64,000 nt of DNA, from NCBI RefSeq assembly GCF_004364165.1, contig NZ_SOAY01000011.1, forward strand, positions 434,001-498,000, given 5' to 3'. Below are positions 1 through 7,820 of the stretch, one piece after another (the stretch's first letter is position 1; each line of letters starts with the position of its first letter). Under the pieces are notes generated by a model that was given only the letters and a program-made list of their open reading frames with translations, had not been told where the DNA came from and made no database searches. Source of the DNA: Maribacter spongiicola. GTDB lineage: Bacteria > Bacteroidota > Bacteroidia > Flavobacteriales > Flavobacteriaceae. The position numbers and the translations under genes are program-made.

Positions 1-1
1 A

Positions 2-943
2 TTTAATACTCTATCTGGACTAGCCACCGGCTATACCAGTTTGTTGTTTATGAGATTTTTATCAGGTATTCCGCATGGTGCTTTTTTTGGTATTGGTGCT
101 GTAGTAGCTACCAAATTAGCCAAAAAGGGAAAAGGGGCTCAAGCGATTTCAATAATGTTTTCAGGTCTTACGGTTGCCAATGTAATTGGAGTGCCGATTG
201 GTACTTATTTAGGACAACAGTTTAGCTGGAGTGTTTCTTTTTACCTAGTAGGCTTTGTTGGTTTATTAGCTTTAGGAAGTATTTACCTTTGGATGCCAAA
301 GATAGAAGTTGATGAGTCGGAAGAGAAACTAAGTGTTTCGCAAGGATTAAAAAATACAGAACTCTGGGCTTTAATTGCGCTGACTACAATCGGTACTGGC
401 GGATTCTTTGCATGGTACAGTTATGTAGCTCCACTAATTACCGATGTTGCCGGGTTGCCAAACCATTTTGTGGGCTATGCTATGATGTTGGCCGGTTTAG
501 GTATGGTAGTCGGTAACTTTTTAGGTGCGAAGATGGCGGAATTGTTTTCTCCTTTGAAAGCGGTAATCATAAGTTTATCTGTGATGTGTGGTATTCTTGT
601 TTTAAACATGTTTATTGCCACTAACCCATATTTGCTAATGATAATGACCTTTGTTATTGGAGCAATCTCATTTACGGTAGCAACCCCAATTCAGATGGCT
701 ATAATTAATACTTCTAAAGGCTCTGAGATGTTGGGGTCTTCTATGAACCAAAGTGCTTTTAACATGGGTAATGCTTCTGGCGCTTATTTAGCCGGGTTGC
801 CAATAGCTTTTGGGTATGGTATTATTTATTCTAGTTTGGTTGGTGCTGTACTAGCTTTTTCCGGTGTTGCCATTGCGGTTGCTATTTTAATTGTTAGAAA
901 GAGAAAAGAAATAAAATATAGAAAAATGGCGATGAGCTGTTAA
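2..943 (+). CDS. MFS transporter, AraJ-like, 5'-truncated by the window edge
   Basis: Inner-membrane permease of the major facilitator superfamily, most like the sugar/arabinose-efflux (AraJ) group. The reading frame is open to the left edge, so the real start lies outside the window; a TTG at 41 is not the natural start. The visible 314 residues hold about nine hydrophobic segments with the usual loop glycines (for example GTYLGQQFSWSVSFYLVG) and a short basic C-terminal tail. Substrate cannot be told from sequence. A hairpin with a T-run follows the stop. Family confident, role weak. Confidence 0.8.
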   Translation, partial: FNTLSGLATGYTSLLFMRFLSGIPHGAFFGIGAVVATKLAKKGKGAQAISIMFSGLTVANVIGVPIGTYLGQQFSWSVSFYLVGFVGLLALGSIYLWMPKIEVDESEEKLSVSQGLKNTELWALIALTTIGTGGFFAWYSYVAPLITDVAGLPNHFVGYAMMLAGLGMVVGNFLGAKMAELFSPLKAVIISLSVMCGILVLNMFIATNPYLLMIMTFVIGAISFTVATPIQMAIINTSKGSEMLGSSMNQSAFNMGNASGAYLAGLPIAFGYGIIYSSLVGAVLAFSGVAIAVAILIVRKRKEIKYRKMAMSC

Positions 944-965
944 TCTTAAATAGATTATAAATTTC

Positions 966-998
966 AAAAAGGAATATCAAAGTGATCTTCCTTTTTTT
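966..998 (+). terminator. Rho-independent terminator after the MFS gene
   Basis: AAAAAGGAA pairs with TTCCTTTTT across a 13-nt loop and runs into eight T residues, 23 bases after the MFS stop codon. Confidence 0.6.
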
Positions 999-1148
999 TG
1001 TGTTCAATTTTTAAGTTGTGCATGGAAGGTAGATAATCTTCAAGTCCTAAAATCAAGTTGTTCGGATGTTAAATTTTTCATTTTGCGTAGTTCATCGATA
1101 ATTTATTCCATTTTACCACGTTGTTAGAGAACCAAAACCTACAATGCT

Positions 1149-2417
1149 GTGTCACGTACAAAACTATTTCTTGGAGCCATAATTATGGTTCTTTTACTTT
1201 TTGTTCTTACCGCTTCTTCATTTAAGCCAGAACATTCTAAAGCAATCATCGCTAATCCTAATCCCGTTAAAACTCTTGCAGAGAAGAGGGAAATCAAACT
1301 ATATAACATTCGCCAAAAAGCATTGAACGATGCCTTGACCGATTATTTCAATAAAGCTATTGCCTCTGGTGATATCGTTGGAGCGGGAGTAAGTATTGTT
1401 AGTGGAGATTCTGTTATACTTTCTGATGGATATGGTAAAAGAAGTTTCAACAGTAAAGAAACTGTTAACGGAGAAACCTTATTTAGACTAGGTTCTATCT
1501 CAAAAGGTTTTACAGGCATTTTAGCTGCCAACTTAGAAAGTGAAGGTAAGCTACATTTTAATGATAAAGTGGCTGATTATTTACCAAACTTCCATTTTGG
1601 AAATCAAAAGAATACTCAAAAAATTGAGGTTGCCCATTTGCTTTCGCATACAACAGGTACTCCGTATCATAGTTATACGGATTTAGTGGAAGCAGGACTT
1701 TCTATGTCATCCATTAGTGAGAAGTTCGATAAAATAAACCCAATTGCATCACCTGGTTCTCAATATAGCTATCAAAATGCTATGTTTTCTGTAGCACAAG
1801 AAGTGATGTTTAAGGCGACCGGTAAAGATATTCAAACGCTATTAACGGATAAATTCTTTACTCCGTTAGGTATGAGTTCTGTTTCTATGGATCATAAAAC
1901 ATTAATGAGCAATGAGAATATTGCGTTGCCACATGTAAGAAGAGGGCGTAGTTTTAGAACTGTTTTACCTAGAGATAATTATTATAACGCAATTGCGGCT
2001 GGTGGAATTAATGCCAATTCTACAGATATGGCAAAGTGGATGCGTTTCTTATTAGGTCACAATCCTGATGTGATGTCCAAAGATGCTATGGCACAAGTAT
2101 TCAAACCTTTTGTAGAATTAAACGGACATCGCAAATATTATCAAAAATGGCCGGGACATGTGAAATCTGGTTACGGATTTGGATGGAGAATACACACTGT
2201 AAAAGAGAACGAAAAGGCAGCTGTAGAAACGATTTGGCATCATGGGGGTAGTGTAAATAACTACAGAAATGAAATTGCACTTTTTCCAGATTCTGATTTA
2301 GGAATTTGCGTTTTGATCAACGGACCATCGAAATTGGTTAAAACCGTAATTCCTGATCTACGAGCAATAGTAAAGAGTATTTATGAACAAGAAATTGCAA
2401 TAGCCACTAGTATTTAA
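1149..2417 (+). CDS. Serine hydrolase of the class C beta-lactamase / esterase fold
   Basis: Exported penicillin-binding-protein-like serine hydrolase of 422 residues. Residues 1-25 form a signal peptide. The nucleophile motif SISK is at 116-119, the tyrosine motif YQN at 208-210, and HHGG near residue 370 replaces the KTG triad, as in the AmpC/EstB/D-aminopeptidase group. The start is GTG; an ATG five bases upstream is in another frame. Likely a periplasmic esterase or peptidase; beta-lactam hydrolysis should not be assumed. It stands alone and converges on leuB across a shared terminator. Fold confident, substrate unknown. Confidence 0.85.
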   Translation: MSRTKLFLGAIIMVLLLFVLTASSFKPEHSKAIIANPNPVKTLAEKREIKLYNIRQKALNDALTDYFNKAIASGDIVGAGVSIVSGDSVILSDGYGKRSFNSKETVNGETLFRLGSISKGFTGILAANLESEGKLHFNDKVADYLPNFHFGNQKNTQKIEVAHLLSHTTGTPYHSYTDLVEAGLSMSSISEKFDKINPIASPGSQYSYQNAMFSVAQEVMFKATGKDIQTLLTDKFFTPLGMSSVSMDHKTLMSNENIALPHVRRGRSFRTVLPRDNYYNAIAAGGINANSTDMAKWMRFLLGHNPDVMSKDAMAQVFKPFVELNGHRKYYQKWPGHVKSGYGFGWRIHTVKENEKAAVETIWHHGGSVNNYRNEIALFPDSDLGICVLINGPSKLVKTVIPDLRAIVKSIYEQEIAIATSI

Positions 2418-2440
2418 GTATACGTAACTATCGGATATAA

Positions 2441-2473
2441 AAAATCCCTTTAATCATCGATTAAAGGGATTTT
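2441..2473. terminator. Bidirectional terminator between the serine hydrolase and leuB
   Basis: Perfect 15-bp stem (AAAATCCCTTTAATC with its complement) and a 3-nt loop, flanked by A-rich and T-rich tracts. It serves the converging hydrolase (+) and leucine operon (-). Confidence 0.85.
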
Positions 2474-2491
2474 AATTTTTAAATAGATTTC

Positions 2492-3547
2492 TTAAATGTT
2501 GCTAGCTAACCAATCGCCAACTTCACTTGTTTTATAACTTTTACCACCATCGGCAAGATCTTCGGTAACATAACCTTCAGCTAAAGATTTGTTTACTACA
2601 CGTCTAATTTCCTCCGCTTCTTCTGTCATATTCATGTCTTCAAAAAGCATAGCTGCAGAAAGTACTGTAGCTAATGGATTAGCGATGTCTTTACCAGCTG
2701 CTTGTGGGTAAGAACCGTGTATTGGTTCGTACAATGAAACTTTGCTACCAACAGAAGATGAAGGCATAAGTCCCATAGAACCTGCAATTACAGAAGCTTC
2801 ATCGGTTAAAATATCACCAAATAGGTTAGCTGTAATAATAACATCATATCCTTTTGGCCATTGAATTAATCGCATAGCAACGGCATCAATAAACTCATAA
2901 GAAACTTCCACTTCTGGATAATCTTTTTCCATCGCTTGTACGGTCTCTCTCCAAAGTCTAGAAGATTCTAAAACGTTGGCTTTATCAACACAACATAATT
3001 TTTTAGAACGCTTCATAGCGAATTCAAAACCTTTTTTAGCTAATCTTTCGATTTCAAAACGTTGGTAGGTCATAGTGTCAAATGCCGTATTACCGTCATC
3101 TTTTCTTCCACGCTCACCAAAATAGATACCACCAGTTAATTCTCTTAAGATAATTAAATCGGTACCTTCAATACGTTCTCTTTTTAAAGGAGATTTATCA
3201 ATAAGTGATGGGAATGTGAATGTTGGTCTTACGTTGGCAAACAAACCTAATTTTTGTCTCATTTTCAACAATCCCTGCTCCGGACGAACTTTTGCAGATG
3301 GATCATTGTCAAAACGTGGGTGACCTATAGCGCCAAAAAGAACTGCATCTGCATTTGCACAAATTTCATGCGTTTCATCTGGATAAGGTTCTCCGACAGC
3401 ATCAATTGCTGCAGCACCAGTTAAAGCTGGTTTCCAAATAATGTTATGATCGTATTTTTTTGCTACGGCATCGCAAACTTTTACTGCTTGGTCAATTACT
3501 TCAGGTCCGATACCATCACCGGCTAATAAGGCAATATTTAATTTCAT
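2492..3547 (-). CDS. leuB: 3-isopropylmalate dehydrogenase
   Basis: Oxidises and decarboxylates 3-isopropylmalate to 2-oxoisocaproate with NAD+ in leucine synthesis. 351 residues, normal length. The N-terminus has the LAGDGIGPEV nucleotide-site motif, and residues about 241-263 carry the family signature NLFGDILTDEASVIAGSMG with the Mg-binding aspartates. It is the last gene of the minus-strand leucine operon and is separated from leuA by an inserted S23-like gene with repeat arms. One arm begins nine bases upstream of the leuB start codon, so it lies in its leader. Confidence 0.97.
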   Translation of the reverse strand: MKLNIALLAGDGIGPEVIDQAVKVCDAVAKKYDHNIIWKPALTGAAAIDAVGEPYPDETHEICANADAVLFGAIGHPRFDNDPSAKVRPEQGLLKMRQKLGLFANVRPTFTFPSLIDKSPLKRERIEGTDLIILRELTGGIYFGERGRKDDGNTAFDTMTYQRFEIERLAKKGFEFAMKRSKKLCCVDKANVLESSRLWRETVQAMEKDYPEVEVSYEFIDAVAMRLIQWPKGYDVIITANLFGDILTDEASVIAGSMGLMPSSSVGSKVSLYEPIHGSYPQAAGKDIANPLATVLSAAMLFEDMNMTEEAEEIRRVVNKSLAEGYVTEDLADGGKSYKTSEVGDWLASNI

Positions 3548-3555
3548 GGGTTAAT

Positions 3556-3586
3556 CGCTTTACGCTCTGCGCTATGCGCATCACGC
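3556..3586 (+). repeat. Heptad repeat arm (CGCNNNN)4, leuB side of the S23-like gene
   Basis: CGC recurs exactly every seven bases: CGCtttaCGCtctgCGC then tatgCGCatcaCGC. It is the inverted partner of the array at 3970-4014. GC-rich in an AT-rich region, just upstream of the leuB start. Confidence 0.8.
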
Positions 3587-3616
3587 AATACTTTAATTGT
3601 ATTACGTTTAAGCTGT

Positions 3617-3964
3617 TTATATTTTATTTATTAAATTATTTAAACTTCTTCTTACTTTGTTTACTTTATCATGAATTATTAAAAACTCTTCTTCTTGAAT
3701 ATAGTTTAGATCTTTTGCTAAAATCGTAAAATATTCTAATTCACTTGCTGATCCTCGAGAAATGATTAAAAAACGTTTAAACTCTGCGTCAGATTCCCTT
3801 CCACATCCTTCAGCTATATTTGCTGGAATAGATGAAGAAGCTCTTCTCATTTGACTTGTTAATCCAAAATTTTCATCTTTAGGGAAGTGTTTAGTTAATT
3901 TATAGATCTCTAAAGTAACTTCATGCCCTAATTCCCAAACATTATATTTTTTATAATCTCTCAT
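3617..3964 (-). CDS. Four-helix-bundle protein, S23 / rRNA-intervening-sequence (IVP) family
   Basis: Small all-helical protein of 115 residues related to the proteins encoded in bacterial 23S rRNA intervening sequences, and more distantly to the Avd accessory protein of diversity-generating retroelements. Family motifs seen: VWELGHEV near the start, LTSQMRRASSSIPANIAEG at about 35-53 and FLIISRGSASELEYF at about 65-79. ATG at 3964 is preferred over the TTG just before it. The gene lies inside the leucine operon and is flanked by inverted heptad arrays, which suggests insertion as a unit. Molecular function of the family is not settled. Confidence 0.9.
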   Translation of the reverse strand: MRDYKKYNVWELGHEVTLEIYKLTKHFPKDENFGLTSQMRRASSSIPANIAEGCGRESDAEFKRFLIISRGSASELEYFTILAKDLNYIQEEEFLIIHDKVNKVRRSLNNLINKI

Positions 3965-3969
3965 CAAAA

Positions 3970-4018
3970 GCGTTTAGCGCATAGCGCTCAGCGTCCTGCG
4001 TTTAGCGCTCAGCGCTTA
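3970..4018 (-). repeat. Heptad repeat arm (GCGNNNN)7, leuA side of the S23-like gene
   Basis: GCG recurs every seven bases seven times (3970, 3977, 3984, 3991, 3998, 4005, 4012). On the minus strand it reads CGCTNNN repeatedly and shares CGCTATGCGC with the opposite arm. It ends on the leuA stop codon. Confidence 0.85.
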
Positions 4019-5533
4019 AATAATATTCAACATCTTCTCGGTAGCTTTAATGGCACTAACCGTTTGGTCTGAATCTAAACCTCTTGATGTAAATTCTTTT
4101 CCATCCAATTCCCAGGTAATAACCGTTTCGCATAATGCATCAGATGTACTTCCTGGTGGTATTCTTACTGCGTAATCGGTTAACTTTGGTAAAGGAATTT
4201 TCTTTCCAATGTACACTTTTTTAAGGGCATTCATAAAAGCATCATACTGTCCGTCTCCCTGTGCATGTGCCTCAATTACTTTTCCATCTATTTCTACAGA
4301 TAGGGTAGTGGAAGGCATTAATCCCATGGCATGGGTAAGTACGTACGATTTTATAAATACTTTCTGCTTATAATCTGCAGTATCTAGAACATCAGAAATA
4401 ATAAAAGGAAGGTCATCTTTTGTAACACGTTCTTTTTTATCTCCTAATTCTATAATTCTGGCAGTAACTTTTTTTAGCTCATCATTGTTCAATGTTAAGC
4501 CAAGTTCTTGCAGGTTTTTTTGAATATTAGCCTTGCCCGACATTTTACCTAATGCATACTTACGTTTTCTTCCAAAACGTTCTGGCATTAGATCACTGAA
4601 ATATAAGTTGTTTTTACTATCGCCATCGGCATGTATACCCGCGGTTTGGGTAAACACATTATCACCAACAATAGGTTTGTTTGCCGGTATGGTAAAGCCT
4701 GTAAAGGCAGATACCAACTTACTTACTTTATATAAAGAGGTCTCGTTTACATTAATCTCTACTTCTGGTAGAAAATCATTGATAACCGCTACGGCACTTG
4801 CCATAGGTGCGTTACCAGCTCTTTCGCCCATTCCGTTTACTGTAAGGTGTAAACCATGGCAGCCAGCTTTTACAGCTTCCATAATATTGGCTACGCCTAA
4901 GTCGTAATCATTATGTCCGTGAAAATCGAAATGTAAAGTTGGATATTTCTGTACTATTTCAGACAAAAACGCATATGTTTCGGTATGCGTTAAAATGCCT
5001 AATGTATCCGGTAATAATATTCTTTTTACATTCTGAGTGGATAGAAATTCTAAAAACTCAAAAACATATTCTTTTGAATTCCGCATTCCGTTACTCCAAT
5101 CCTCCAAATAGACATTATTGATAATACCTCTTTCAGTAGCTTTTTTAAAAATTTCTGCGATTTCAGAAAAATGTTGCTCGGGAGTTTTCTTTAATTGATA
5201 CTTTAGATGGTTCATTGAACCTTTTGTCAGCAAGTTTTGAGAAATCGCTCCAGATTTCTGCATCCAATCTAATGAAACACCACCATCAACAAAAGTTAAT
5301 ACTTCTACACGTTCTAAATACCCTTTTTCGGCTGCCCATTCGGTGATTTTCTGAACTGCTTCTAATTCACCATCAGAAACACGTGCCGAGGCAACTTCAA
5401 TACGGTCTACCTTTAACTCATCTAATAAAAGTTTTGCCAAGGTTAGTTTTTCCGATGCAGAAAAGGATACGCCTGAGGTTTGTTCACCATCCCTTAGGGT
5501 GGTATCCATGATTTCTAACTTTCTTTTTTTCAT
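4016..5533 (-). CDS. leuA: 2-isopropylmalate synthase-type acyltransferase with LeuA regulatory domain
   Basis: Condenses acetyl-CoA with 2-oxoisovalerate, the first step of leucine synthesis. 505 residues. A HMGL-like TIM barrel has DTTLRDGEQ at 10-18 and the metal-binding HGHND at 205-209, followed by NGMGERAGNA; the C-terminal part is the LeuA allosteric dimer domain. The variant DGEQTSGVSF also occurs in citramalate synthases, so CimA activity is possible, but the place between leuD and leuB favours LeuA. The stop codon sits inside the repeat arm of the S23 element. A hairpin lies just ahead of the start. Confidence 0.88.
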   Translation of the reverse strand: MKKRKLEIMDTTLRDGEQTSGVSFSASEKLTLAKLLLDELKVDRIEVASARVSDGELEAVQKITEWAAEKGYLERVEVLTFVDGGVSLDWMQKSGAISQNLLTKGSMNHLKYQLKKTPEQHFSEIAEIFKKATERGIINNVYLEDWSNGMRNSKEYVFEFLEFLSTQNVKRILLPDTLGILTHTETYAFLSEIVQKYPTLHFDFHGHNDYDLGVANIMEAVKAGCHGLHLTVNGMGERAGNAPMASAVAVINDFLPEVEINVNETSLYKVSKLVSAFTGFTIPANKPIVGDNVFTQTAGIHADGDSKNNLYFSDLMPERFGRKRKYALGKMSGKANIQKNLQELGLTLNNDELKKVTARIIELGDKKERVTKDDLPFIISDVLDTADYKQKVFIKSYVLTHAMGLMPSTTLSVEIDGKVIEAHAQGDGQYDAFMNALKKVYIGKKIPLPKLTDYAVRIPPGSTSDALCETVITWELDGKEFTSRGLDSDQTVSAIKATEKMLNII

Positions 5534-5541
5534 GTGTTCTA

Positions 5542-5572
5542 AATGCCATTTTCCGAATCGAAAAATGGCATT
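5542..5572 (-). promoter_or_regulatory. Hairpin just upstream of leuA
   Basis: AATGCCATTTT pairs perfectly with AAAATGGCATT (11 bp, 9-nt loop) nine bases before the leuA start codon. No T-run follows in the direction of transcription, so it is more likely an RNA processing, stability or translation-control element than a terminator. Confidence 0.5.
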
Positions 5573-5616
5573 GGGTTAGTTAACGTAAATACTTTGTATT
5601 GTTTGTATATATGAGT

Positions 5617-6213
5617 TTATAGCGGAGTACTCTCTGCGAATGTCTCAATATCTTTTTTGATGTTCAATAAATAATCGATATCGTCAAAACCGTTAAGCAT
5701 GTTGTTTTTCTTGTAGTCGTTAATATCAAAAGACTCACTTTCGCCTGTTGATAGTAAAGTGATTTTTTGCTCTTTTAAGTTAACCTCTAACTCTGTAGTT
5801 GGATCTGCTTCTGTAGCATCAAAGATTTTCTGTAAAAATTCGGCACTTACTTGTACCGGTAATACACCAATATTTAAACAGTTACCTCTAAAGATATCTG
5901 CGAAGAAACTTGAAACTACACATCTAAAACCATAATCATAAACTGCCCAAGCAGCATGCTCACGAGATGATCCCGAACCAAAGTTCTTACCACCTACTAA
6001 TATTTTTCCGCTGAACTTATCTTGGTTCAAAACAAAATCTTCTTTTAAAGTATTGTCTTGGTTGTAACGCCAATCTCTAAAAAGGTTGTCGCCAAAGCCT
6101 ACACGCTCTGTTGCCTTTAAAAATCGTGCAGGTATAATTTGGTCTGTATCTACGTTTTCTATTGGTAAAGGAACCGCAGTTGAAGTTAATATGTCGAATT
6201 TATCGTATGCCAT
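5617..6213 (-). CDS. leuD: 3-isopropylmalate dehydratase small subunit
   Basis: Swivel-domain subunit that pairs with LeuC to isomerise 2- to 3-isopropylmalate. 198 residues, normal length. The family motif [14 protein letters not shown] is at about 19-32 and [14 protein letters not shown] lies near residue 75. Second gene of the leucine operon; the 83-bp gap to leuC is filled by a 7-nt-periodic inverted repeat. Confidence 0.97.
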   Translation of the reverse strand: MAYDKFDILTSTAVPLPIENVDTDQIIPARFLKATERVGFGDNLFRDWRYNQDNTLKEDFVLNQDKFSGKILVGGKNFGSGSSREHAAWAVYDYGFRCVVSSFFADIFRGNCLNIGVLPVQVSAEFLQKIFDATEADPTTELEVNLKEQKITLLSTGESESFDINDYKKNNMLNGFDDIDYLLNIKKDIETFAESTPL

Positions 6214-6229
6214 TTTAATTTAGTTTTTT

Positions 6230-6309
6230 GTTGATAGTTGTTCGTTGTTGGGGAGTTAGTTTATAATTGTGAAAATCTACAATCAACCAACAACCACTAA
6301 CCAGCAACC
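6230..6309. repeat. Heptad-armed inverted repeat between leuD and leuC
   Basis: Left arm from 6230 reads GTTGATA, GTTGTTC, GTTGTTG; the right arm (6282-6309, complement) reads GTTGCTG, GTTAGTG, GTTGTTG, GTTGATT. The arms face each other, pair at 17 of 22 positions (6230-6251 with 6287-6308), and enclose an AT-rich spacer. The right arm covers the last leuC codons and its stop. Confidence 0.7.
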
Positions 6310-7715
6310 ATTTCTTCCATTAGTTCTCTTGGGTCAGTTACTTTACCGGTTACGGCAGCTGCAGCAGCAACTAACGGACTAGCCAATAAAGTTCTTGATC
6401 CAGGTCCTTGTCTACCTTCAAAGTTTCTGTTTGAGGTACTTACCGCTAATTTACCAGCTGGTACCTTATCATCGTTCATTGCTAAACAAGCAGAACAACC
6501 AGGCTCACGAAGTTCAAAACCAGATTCGATTAAAATATCAAGTATACCTTCTTCTTTTATTGCCGTTTCAACCTTGTGCGATCCAGGAACCAACCATGCC
6601 GTAACATTGTCAGCTTTTTTTCTTCCTTTTACAATAGATGCAAAGGCTCTAAAGTCTTCTATACGACCATTGGTACAGCTACCAAGGAAAACAAAATCAA
6701 TAGGCTTGCCCATCATGCTATCACCTTCATTGAAATCCATATACTTCAATGATTTTTGATATGTTGTGGCGCCACCTTGTACATCATTTGCCATAGGAAT
6801 GTCGTTAGAAATTCCCATACCCATACCTGGGTTGGTACCATATGTAATCATAGGTTCAATTAGTGAACCATCAAAAGTTAATTCTTTATCGAAAATAGCA
6901 TCTTCATCGGTATACAATGTTTCCCAATATGCCATTGCTTTATCCCAATCTGCACCTTTTGGAGTAAACTCACGTCCTTTTACATATTCAAACGTCTTTT
7001 CATCAGGAGCGATCATACCTCCACGGGCACCCATTTCTATACTTAAGTTACAAACGGTCATACGACCTTCCATACTCATATCTCTAAAAATTTCACCGGC
7101 ATATTCTACAAAGTATCCTGTGGCACCAGAAGTTGTCAATTGAGAGATGATAAATAGCGCAACATCTTTAGGAGTAACCCCTTTGCTCATTTTACCATTT
7201 ATATTAATACGCATTCTCTTTGGCTTTGGCTGCATAATACATTGTGTAGCCAATACCATTTCAACTTCAGATGTACCAATACCGAAAGCAATTGCACCAA
7301 AAGCACCGTGTGTAGAAGTATGTGAATCTCCACAAACAATAGTAGCACCTGGTTGGGTAATACCATATTCAGGACCTACAACGTGTACAATACCGTTTTT
7401 TGCATGACCTAATCCCCAATAAGAAATACCATATTCATTGGCATTTTCTTCTAACATTTTTAATTGGTTTGCCGAAAGTGGATCAGCAACCGGTAAATGT
7501 TGGTTAATAGTTGGTGTGTTATGATCAGCCGTTGCAAAAGTTTTCTCAGGATGCATAACAGGAATACTTCTGTTCTTAATTCCTAGAAAAGCAACTGGAC
7601 TTGTTACTTCATGAACCATGTGTCTGTCAATAAACAGAACATCTGGACCATCTTGTATTTTATGTACTACGTGGGAATCCCACACTTTGTCAAATAATGT
7701 TTTTGTTGCGCTCAT
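6297..7715 (-). CDS. leuC: 3-isopropylmalate dehydratase large subunit
   Basis: Aconitase-fold subunit carrying the [4Fe-4S] cluster of isopropylmalate isomerase. 472 residues, full length. The cluster cysteines C347 (GSCTNG), C407 and C410 (GCSAC) are present, as is the [13 protein letters not shown] active-site stretch at about 128-140. First gene of the leucine operon. Its last residues V-A-G and stop codon are encoded inside a heptad repeat arm, so the repeat shapes its C-terminus. Confidence 0.97.
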   Translation of the reverse strand: MSATKTLFDKVWDSHVVHKIQDGPDVLFIDRHMVHEVTSPVAFLGIKNRSIPVMHPEKTFATADHNTPTINQHLPVADPLSANQLKMLEENANEYGISYWGLGHAKNGIVHVVGPEYGITQPGATIVCGDSHTSTHGAFGAIAFGIGTSEVEMVLATQCIMQPKPKRMRININGKMSKGVTPKDVALFIISQLTTSGATGYFVEYAGEIFRDMSMEGRMTVCNLSIEMGARGGMIAPDEKTFEYVKGREFTPKGADWDKAMAYWETLYTDEDAIFDKELTFDGSLIEPMITYGTNPGMGMGISNDIPMANDVQGGATTYQKSLKYMDFNEGDSMMGKPIDFVFLGSCTNGRIEDFRAFASIVKGRKKADNVTAWLVPGSHKVETAIKEEGILDILIESGFELREPGCSACLAMNDDKVPAGKLAVSTSNRNFEGRQGPGSRTLLASPLVAAAAAVTGKVTDPRELMEEMVAG

Positions 7716-7736
7716 ATTCTATATAATCTAAGTTCA

Positions 7737-7744
7737 CAAATCTA
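7737..7744 (-). promoter_or_regulatory. Candidate -7 promoter element of the leucine operon
   Basis: TAGATTTG on the minus strand fits the Bacteroidota TANNTTTG -7 consensus, 22 bases upstream of the leuC start codon. The same 13-base string TAGATTTGTGAAC recurs upstream of the M20 gene. No clear -33 TTTG was found. Confidence 0.4.
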
Positions 7745-7820
7745 TTAAAAACAGGGGTTTCTTGGAAATTAACACAATTGAAAATTACGATGTTCAACGT
7801 GAAATGTGTTAGAAATAAAA

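Noticed and set aside
1149..2417. Calling the serine hydrolase a beta-lactamase resistance gene
   Set aside because: Motifs fit the broad class C fold, with HHGG for KTG; esterase or peptidase is as likely.
6395..7407. Several long plus-strand frames opposite leuC
   Set aside because: They are antisense to a strongly supported leuC and show no protein family.
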